This document shows, piece by piece, positions 1-4,646 of a DNA stretch of 7,485 nucleotides; within the stretch, counting starts at the first letter, position 1; each line of letters opens with the position of its first letter. The translations under genes were made by a program, and so were the position numbers. A model generated the notes under the pieces. That model was given only the letters and a program-made list of their open reading frames with translations. It was not told the origin of the DNA and searched no databases. The DNA comes from an uncultured Lentisphaeria bacterium (lineage in GTDB: Bacteria; Verrucomicrobiota; Lentisphaeria; Victivallales; Victivallaceae): NCBI GenBank assembly GCA_937888615.1, contig CALABZ010000236.1:1-7485 (forward strand), given 5' to 3'.

Positions 1-779
1 TGACGTATTTCGCGTTCGCCATACGGCAGGTTGATCGGCCAACTTACCTCAAAATTTAATACGGTTCCATTATTGAAATCAGACGAGGGACTACCGTCCA
101 ACTTTTGCATTTTTGTTTTCCATACTAAAACCTGCGCACTTGTGTCGATGCGGGCAAAGTCGGCATCTCCTTTAACCATATAAAACATGGCATACTTGGG
201 ATCCACTACTGATTGAGAGGGCAAAGTCGGACGAAAAAGGTTCAAATTAGGCAACATTCTAAGATCAGTATCTTCACTTAATTTTTCTTGAACATTATTT
301 CCCGCCGCAATTTCACTTTCCACTTTTTCCTTGAGTTTTTTCAGGAAATAATTGCCATTCAAGAAGTTAGAGTCATTATCTCTTGTTGCCTTGCGTACTG
401 CCTCACGCACATCGCTTATGTTGGTTTCCGAAAAAAATTGAACCCTGTTTATTATCGTATTTTCATATTGTGCGGATGTGTTGACTTTGCTGTTACTTGG
501 CCATGAATCGGCAAATAATACCTGATACCAATATTCGCCCTCCAACTGCTTAGTCGTATCTGTTTTATCCATCAAAGGGGTATTAGCGGAACTCATATAA
601 TAAGAATACAAATCGCCTATCGCACTGGAAACCACACTTTCCGCTTGAGTGTTTTTGACCATTTTGACGGCGACCGGGAAGATTCCCAGAATTGCAGAAA
701 AGCCAATCGCCAAGACTCCGATTGCCAGCAGGATTTCGACCATGTTAAAGAAAAATTTATTTCTCCGGCGGTTGCGCAT
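1..779 (-). CDS. PilV/GspI-like prepilin-type protein, C-terminus cut off by the window edge
   Basis: An open frame reads leftward from ATG at 779 to the window edge without a stop (259 complete codons). The N-terminus has basic residues (MRNRRRNKF), then FNMVEILLAIGVLAIG, the class III leader and hydrophobic helix of type IV pilin/type II secretion pseudopilins, with Glu15 at mature position +5 if cleavage falls before Phe11. The following GIFPVAVKMVKNTQAES resembles PilV/GspI-type minor pilins of Verrucomicrobia and Lentisphaerota. The rest is a polar globular region with no recognised domain. Near the edge, VLNFEVSWPINLPYGERE looks like the closing beta-strand region of such proteins, so probably only a short tail is missing. 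The start is supported by GGAGG at 786-790, six bases upstream. The first 23 bases overlap the end of the upstream pseudopilin gene, which suggests translational coupling. Base composition is clearly more AT-rich than the rest of the window. Expected role: minor pseudopilin of an envelope-spanning pilus or secretion fibre. The substrate is unknown. Confidence 0.8.
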   Translation of the reverse strand, partial: MRNRRRNKFFFNMVEILLAIGVLAIGFSAILGIFPVAVKMVKNTQAESVVSSAIGDLYSYYMSSANTPLMDKTDTTKQLEGEYWYQVLFADSWPSNSKVNTSAQYENTIINRVQFFSETNISDVREAVRKATRDNDSNFLNGNYFLKKLKEKVESEIAAGNNVQEKLSEDTDLRMLPNLNLFRPTLPSQSVVDPKYAMFYMVKGDADFARIDTSAQVLVWKTKMQKLDGSPSSDFNNGTVLNFEVSWPINLPYGEREIR

Positions 780-1496
780 AGGTCACCTCCGTTCTTCCTG
801 TGAATTTATTGATGCTGACACACCAGCGGCGGTAGGGAAGTCGCGTACTCGTCAGTCTGGTGGTAAAACTGGGGCCTTGAATATCATCGGAAAACTTGAT
901 TCCCAGATCCCGCATGTCGGGCTTGCCATTTGAATCTGCATTTGGCAAAGCCGTATATGCCTGAATCATAACATCATTATAGTTTGCCAGTCGCCCGGTT
1001 GGTGCAAAAACGATCCCGGTACAATTCATATCACTCCCGGAATCGAAAACAGGAATGTTCTTGATCAAGTCAACATTGTAAGTGGGTCTGGACCCGCTTA
1101 AGGTGGCATAATCCTGTTCAAAAACCGGATGGGCACAGGTTTTGGTCGGAAGCTGGATCCAGTCATATCCATCAATCCAGGCAGCGAAGAGAAACTCACC
1201 GGGATTGGCCGAATCCGGTTGCAGAAGAAAGCCCGATAGGGGGCGGATGAAGAGGTGGTTTTTCCGCTGAACGGTTCGGGGATCAAGAGCGCCACGTAAC
1301 GGTTTTGCGACACCGCCACCGAGCGCGCCAGATTTACCTGCGAACTTACGATCATCGCCGCACCGTTCAGTCCACGCTTGCCCGTCATCGCCGAAATCGC
1401 ACTGGTCCCCAATCCCACAAGGAGCAGTGAAATCCCCAGCACCAGCAGGATTTCCACCATCGTATATGGTCTGTATTTGAATTGTCTTTTTCGCAT
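757..1496 (-). CDS. GspH/FimT-like pseudopilin, split by a -1 frameshift
   Basis: The N-terminal half (ATG at 1496) reads MRKRQFKYRPYTMVEILLVLGISLLLVGL, a prepilin leader plus hydrophobic helix with Glu15 at +5, then the FimT/GspH-like QVNLARSVAVSQNRYVALLIPE. That frame then turns into low-similarity sequence and stops at 1098. The frame one base back continues sensibly from about 1224 to a stop at 757: PDSANPGEFLFAAWIDGYDW, then TGIVFAPTGRL and INKFTGRTEVTYA, typical of the C-terminal beta domain of GspH-like proteins. Joining them as ...APYRAFF|LQPDS... gives about 246 residues. The missing base lies between 1221 and 1263, where there are runs of G5 (1239-1243) and T5 (1259-1263). No clean X-XXY-YYZ slippery heptamer is visible, so an assembly error or a real mutation is likelier than programmed slippage. 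The start at 1496 is preferred to the ATG at 1511 because GAGGA (1505-1509) sits eight bases upstream. The gene lies between two other pseudopilin genes in the same operon. Confidence 0.72.
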
Positions 1497-1504
1497 CGGC
1501 CGAA

Positions 1505-1509
1505 TCCTC
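1505..1509 (-). promoter_or_regulatory. Ribosome binding site that decides the start of the GspH-like gene
   Basis: GAGGA on the minus strand lies eight bases before ATG 1496. It spans the stop codon of the upstream GspG-like gene. The alternative ATG at 1511 overlaps that stop as ATGA but has only a weak GGA upstream. Reinitiation at 1511 cannot be excluded. Confidence 0.55.
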
Positions 1510-2083
1510 ATTTGGTTCCACTGATCTTCTTTTGGTTCTGCGGCCAGATGTCATCATTGGTATTGAGCTTACGGTCCGGTCCTGCCGATAATAAATCGTA
1601 GGAATCCTTATTGGTTTCCCCCGGACATCTGTAATAAATGAAAGACTTGTCCTTCCCATCTACCGGATCTTTAAATCCGTCTGTTACGACCAGCAGCGGA
1701 TGGCCGCCATCAGTGCCGTCTTGAACCGCGGACTTGAGTAATTCGGAGGAGAGAAAATTGTAAGCGTCAGCCCCCAAAATGAATTTGCTGCTCTTTACTC
1801 CGGAACTTGAGACTCCCTTGCAAACATAAACTGGATAGGGGCTTCCATCGGTCTGGGGGAAATAGCCGTATTTGGTCTTGAAAGCCTGGAGCACAACATT
1901 GAGGGTACTCAAGCTGCTTTCGGTCCTGGCGTTGGCGCGGGATTTCTGTACGGCGTTGTAAGCACCGAAGCTGAGCCCCACCAGAATTAAGATGATCGCG
2001 ATCACCGCGAGGACTTCGATCATGGTGAAATAACGGAGGCGGCGGGCGGCTCCGACCGGTTGGGTCCGTCTTATATGTTTCAT
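1508..2083 (-). CDS. GspG-like major pseudopilin (type II secretion/type IV pilin family)
   Basis: A 191-residue protein. After a basic leader (residues 1-18) comes FTMIEVLAVIAIILILVGL, the conserved pilin helix, with Glu23 at mature position +5. Residues 40-75 continue the amphipathic stalk helix, including the family-typical LNVVLQAFKTKYGYFPQ. The C-terminal part has GFKDPVDGKDKSFIYYRCPG and YDLLSAGPDRKLNTNDDIWP (162-181), which match the GspG pattern of a DPW-like segment, YRCPG, and an acidic loop that binds calcium in known GspG proteins. Length is a little above a classic GspG (about 140-150), mostly from residues 80-120. The residue before the presumed cleavage site is Tyr rather than the usual Gly. 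Start: GGAG lies eight to nine bases before ATG 2083. It is the first gene of the three-gene operon and ends four bases into a possible ATGA overlap with the next. Role: main subunit of a periplasmic pseudopilus. No secretin, ATPase or prepilin peptidase gene is visible here. Confidence 0.85.
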   Translation of the reverse strand: MKHIRRTQPVGAARRLRYFTMIEVLAVIAIILILVGLSFGAYNAVQKSRANARTESSLSTLNVVLQAFKTKYGYFPQTDGSPYPVYVCKGVSSSGVKSSKFILGADAYNFLSSELLKSAVQDGTDGGHPLLVVTDGFKDPVDGKDKSFIYYRCPGETNKDSYDLLSAGPDRKLNTNDDIWPQNQKKISGTK

Positions 2084-2121
2084 AGGGCTGTCTCCATTAT
2101 ATCTTATATTTCTACATTGCT

Positions 2122-2150
2122 AGTATACCACGGCAAATTATTAAAGTCAA
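2122..2150 (-). promoter_or_regulatory. Sigma70-type promoter of the pseudopilin operon
   Basis: On the minus strand TTGACT (2145-2150) and TATACT (2122-2127) are separated by exactly 17 bases, each one mismatch from consensus. Transcription would start near 2115 and leave a leader of about 30 bases ending in the GGAG site before ATG 2083. Confidence 0.7.
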
Positions 2151-2296
2151 GCAATTCTCCGCAGGGGCAAGGAAAATTCATGAAAAAATAATCTTGCATA
2201 AAGCGGCCGGCGCCAATGTGAAATCCCTTGTCTCTCAGAATGTGCGGCCTTTTTTCGCATTGAAACCGGTGGATGAATTTACCGCTTAAATCGTCC

Positions 2297-2310
2297 TTTG
2301 CTATTGCAAA
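2297..2310. repeat. Small inverted repeat TTTGC-TATT-GCAAA over the -35 box
   Basis: A perfect 5-base inverted repeat with a 4-base centre covers the -35 element of the plus-strand promoter. The position would suit an operator, but arms this short can arise by chance. Confidence 0.25.
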
Positions 2311-2332
2311 AAGTGTCGAATTGTGCTATATT
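2304..2332 (+). promoter_or_regulatory. Sigma70-type promoter of the zinc-ribbon gene
   Basis: TTGCAA (2304-2309) and TATATT (2327-2332) are spaced by 17 bases, 31 bases before ATG 2364. It diverges from the pseudopilin promoter. The roughly 150 bases between the two promoters hold no further open frame or clear RNA structure that I can see. Confidence 0.62.
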
Positions 2333-2363
2333 ATAGATAGAACAATAAGGAAAAGCGGTAATT

Positions 2364-2606
2364 ATGGCATTGACACATAAAAAATATGAATTTATGAACT
2401 GCGACGGCTTATCGCCCCGCAAGTTCCTGATTTGTCCGCAATGCCGCGAATATATCACTCAGATCGATATCGAAAACTTCTCGGCATGTCCGTTCTGCAA
2501 CTATCGGCTGAACCGCAATAATGAGCTGGAAGACTTCGTTCTTCAGCCGCTGGCGGAACGTTGGGCCGAACAGTACAGCGGCGCGTTCTCCATTCGTATG
2601 CACTGA
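2364..2606 (+). CDS. Small zinc-ribbon protein, function unknown
   Basis: An 80-residue protein with two CxxC knuckles, CPQC (Cys24, Cys27) and CPFC (Cys42, Cys45), separated by 14 residues. This is the arrangement of a single zinc ribbon that binds one structural zinc. No membrane segment or signal peptide is seen, so it should be cytoplasmic. The C-terminal part (residues 50-80) is likely helical: NNELEDFVLQPLAERWAEQY. The N-terminal residues FMNCDGLSPRKFLICPQC may form the first strands. The coding frame is supported by the promoter upstream, an AAGGA near 2347-2351 (spacing somewhat long) and the transcription terminator downstream. I do not recognise a named family. Zinc ribbons of this size serve as protein or nucleic-acid binding modules, so a regulatory or adaptor role is possible but is inference. 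It is transcribed alone and converges on the transporter operon. Confidence 0.7.
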   Translation: MALTHKKYEFMNCDGLSPRKFLICPQCREYITQIDIENFSACPFCNYRLNRNNELEDFVLQPLAERWAEQYSGAFSIRMH

Positions 2607-2658
2607 TCTGACCCGACCGCTTCCTGGTCCCCCCATTATGGATTTACCGGCAAAATCG

Positions 2659-2690
2659 AACCGCTGCGGTGTATCGTCCGCGGCGGTTTT
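2659..2690. terminator. Bidirectional hairpin terminator between converging genes
   Basis: AACCGCTGCGG (2659-2669) pairs with CCGCGGCGGTT (2678-2688) over 11 positions with one G-U wobble and an 8-base loop. It is followed by a short T run on the plus strand and preceded by AAAA (2652-2655), read as T's in the other direction. It lies between the stop of the zinc-ribbon gene and the stop of the minus-strand transporter operon. The T tracts are short, so efficiency may be moderate. Confidence 0.6.
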
Positions 2691-2716
2691 CAGGTATTGA
2701 TATCCGGTATGGATTA

Positions 2717-4630
2717 TTATTTCTCGACCGGCACCACGATCCCGCGCATGATGACGTTCTGGCAGAGCATGAAGACCAGGAAGGTCGGGACCGACGCCAC
2801 AATCAGCGATGCATAAATCACTCCTTCGCAACTGTTCATCTGCAACTGATACAGCCATGGCATGATCGTCCACATGGCGCGGTCCTGACAAATCAGCAGC
2901 GCCATCATGAAGTTCGCATAGGCCGAGGTAAACGCCTGCAGGGCGATCACCGCCAGGATCGGTTTCGACAGGTTCATCGTCAACTGAAGGAATATCCGCG
3001 GTTCGCTGGCGCCGTCGAGCATGGCGCTTTCGTAGAGTTCCTTCGGCAGCGAATCAAAAAAACCTTTCAGCAGGAAAATCTGATAGCCGTTGGCAAGCCC
3101 CGGCAGCACCAGAGCCCCGAACGTGTTCAGGAGTCCGAGCTCGCGGAGCAGCAGGAAGTTCGGAATCTGGGTCACCATCTGCGGAAAAGCCATGGTCAGC
3201 ATCAGGAAGAGCAGAACCTTGAAGGCGGACGGCGGACGGAAACGGCTGAGCGCATAGGCCGCCAGCGGGTTGACGATCAGCGCGCATATGACCGCGAGGA
3301 AGCAGTAAATGGCGGTATTCATCAGGGCGCGCCCGTGGAACATGATATAGTCGCTGACGGTGATGAAATTGCGAATGGTGAATTCGGCGCGCCATTTATT
3401 CTTGTGAGCCATGATATTGGCATAGTGGTACTCGTATTGCGGCGGATAGATGTCGCTGATTTTGGCATAATCGGTGCCGCAGGCTTGATTGACGGCCTCA
3501 AGCGTTTTGTATTTTTCCAGCAAATGGTCCTGAAATTCGAATTCGACGCTGCAAATCGAGAGGGCCTTGGATGGAACTTTGTGGAGGACTTCGGTAAAAG
3601 GGTCCACCCAGCCTTGAACGAAACTGCTCCAGTCGGCCAGGATCACGCCGGAATAAGGGATGCGTTCGACCAGCGGGATTTCATCGAATCCCTTGTATTT
3701 AGTGCCGTAAACCTGATTGAGGGTGGCAACATCCCGGTACTTGGTTTTCAGATAATCATGGAAAGCCGGAAGAGCGGAGGCGTCGACCCGAATCCAGAAA
3801 AGATTCAGGACATTGCGGACGAAAAATTCCCAGTCGCGCTGTTCCGCTTCGGTTTTATTGGCAGGAAAGCGGCGGTCCAGAAATACTTCATCATAGGATT
3901 TATAACGGGTGCCGTGGGTGTCGTTGTATCGTTTGATATCGTCGGTGTACTGACTCAGGAGAAAGCCGTACTTGTAATATCCGATTGACGTGGTATAGGT
4001 CCGGCAGGACTGGGGGCTGACATCCTTGAACTTGTACCAGGAGAGCTGAAAGGGAATACTGACGTTGGGCAGCGTGCGGCGGTAAACGTAAGGCGTTTCG
4101 GAAACCCGGAAACTCGGCCAGGCGACGAACTCGGTCCCTTCGGCGGCGTTCATGTTGTCGAGGTTGCCATCGTATTGAGCGTACATCTGGCTCTTGAAAC
4201 GGCGCAAGTTGAGCGGTGTGCTGCTGCGTGACACCGGAGTCACACTGTAACCCAGCTGGAAATAAATGAAAGGATATTCCTTTTCATTCAGAAATTGTTC
4301 CCATTCGGAAACAAACTTCTCTCTGGGAGCCGGCGGCGGGTCAAAAGACCTGAAGTCAACAATGTTCGTATTGTACACCTGCCTCGCAACCAGTACCGAT
4401 TCATTGAAAAGCGCCTCCAGGGTTTTCCGGTAGAGCGCGGTGCCGCTTCGCAGATAATGCGGGATGGGGGTGACGTCGGCCGAATCCACGCCGCTTTTGG
4501 TGGTGCCGGTAATCATCAACCAGAACGGATAGATCATGGTAATCGAACCAAGAACCAGCAGAATATAAATGATAAAGATCAGCCCCCTGACCTTGAAACT
4601 CCTGCGTCCGATAGTGGAAATTATGCCCAT
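2717..4630 (-). CDS. MalG-type sugar ABC importer permease with a large periplasmic insert
   Basis: A 637-residue inner-membrane permease, more than twice the usual MalG length (about 270-300). Residues 17-40 are the first membrane helix (FIIYILLVLGSITMIYPFWL). Residues 41-433 are a mostly soluble insert that should face the periplasm. The permease core then follows: helices around 434-460, 470-490, 503-522, 555-578 and 604-625, with NPLAAYALSRF (454-464), typical of the family, and the EAA coupling loop ELYESAMLDGAS (531-542), which contacts the ATPase. The C-terminus IMRGIVVPVEK resembles the usual (T)xGAVKG tail. The insert contains four degenerate copies of N-x3-G-T-x-[Y/F]. The start at 4630 is chosen over an in-frame ATG at 4678 because GAGGGA (4640-4645) precedes it by nine bases and the longer form would overlap the upstream gene. 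The gap to the upstream fused binding protein-permease is 16 bases, so the two should be co-translated and form the membrane dimer. The substrate cannot be read from sequence; an oligosaccharide is likely. Confidence 0.9.
   Translation of the reverse strand: MGIISTIGRRSFKVRGLIFIIYILLVLGSITMIYPFWLMITGTTKSGVDSADVTPIPHYLRSGTALYRKTLEALFNESVLVARQVYNTNIVDFRSFDPPPAPREKFVSEWEQFLNEKEYPFIYFQLGYSVTPVSRSSTPLNLRRFKSQMYAQYDGNLDNMNAAEGTEFVAWPSFRVSETPYVYRRTLPNVSIPFQLSWYKFKDVSPQSCRTYTTSIGYYKYGFLLSQYTDDIKRYNDTHGTRYKSYDEVFLDRRFPANKTEAEQRDWEFFVRNVLNLFWIRVDASALPAFHDYLKTKYRDVATLNQVYGTKYKGFDEIPLVERIPYSGVILADWSSFVQGWVDPFTEVLHKVPSKALSICSVEFEFQDHLLEKYKTLEAVNQACGTDYAKISDIYPPQYEYHYANIMAHKNKWRAEFTIRNFITVSDYIMFHGRALMNTAIYCFLAVICALIVNPLAAYALSRFRPPSAFKVLLFLMLTMAFPQMVTQIPNFLLLRELGLLNTFGALVLPGLANGYQIFLLKGFFDSLPKELYESAMLDGASEPRIFLQLTMNLSKPILAVIALQAFTSAYANFMMALLICQDRAMWTIMPWLYQLQMNSCEGVIYASLIVASVPTFLVFMLCQNVIMRGIVVPVEK
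3332..4510 (-). other. Insert domain (residues 41-433) in the MalG-like permease
   Basis: This stretch separates helix 1 from helix 2 of the permease. It has no strong hydrophobic segments, is rich in Tyr, Trp, Phe and Asp, and by standard topology (cytoplasmic N-terminus, cytoplasmic EAA loop) would lie in the periplasm. The known large loop in this family is P2 of MalF, between other helices, so the location is unusual. Confidence 0.75.
3431..4201 (-). repeat. Four degenerate protein repeats (about 35 residues each) in the permease insert
   Basis: Copies lie near residues 144-175, 217-255, 287-326 and 364-400. Each has an aromatic Y, then after seven or eight residues N, then x3-G-T-x-[Y/F]: NAAEGTEF, NDTHGTRY, NQVYGTKY, NQACGTDY. 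The N-to-G spacing and the G-T-x-aromatic are the same in all four. Copies 2-4 are followed by a D-[EI] segment such as SYDEV, GFDEI and SDI. The pattern recalls the KYG..LN..WGT.Y region of GH42-like glycosidases, but catalytic residues cannot be assigned. Confidence 0.7.
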
Positions 4631-4639
4631 AGTTAAATG

Positions 4640-4645
4640 TCCCTC
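4640..4645 (-). promoter_or_regulatory. Ribosome binding site that decides the start of the MalG-like gene
   Basis: GAGGGA on the minus strand lies nine bases before ATG 4630 and directly behind the TAG stop (4647-4649) of the upstream gene. This favours the shorter protein beginning MGIISTIGRR. Confidence 0.65.
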
Positions 4646-4646
4646 G

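Noticed and set aside
288..506. Plus-strand open frame of 72 codons with hydrophobic stretches
   Set aside because: It is antisense to the partial PilV-like gene, which has a better start, ribosome site and conserved helix.
1221..1263. Programmed -1 ribosomal frameshift site
   Set aside because: No heptamer of the form X-XXY-YYZ in the correct frame and no obvious downstream stem was found, so a simple indel is the better explanation.
1265..1659. N-terminal part of the minus-strand open frame that starts at 1659
   Set aside because: It overlaps the GspG-like C-terminus and the GspH-like leader in the wrong frame and shows no family features. Only its later part (about 757-1224) is real coding sequence.
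2230..2265. Possible hairpin with a T run (AATGTGCGGCC, TTTTTT, CGCATT)
   Set aside because: The arms pair over only about six bases, with a mismatch, and the T run is in the loop rather than after the stem, so it is not a credible terminator or riboswitch.
2669..3988. Long plus-strand open frame (439 codons) opposite the MalG-like gene
   Set aside because: It lies antisense to a clear permease gene, its product is low in complexity with many Gln, His and Arg and matches no family pattern, and it begins inside the terminator hairpin. It is a by-product of codon use on the other strand.
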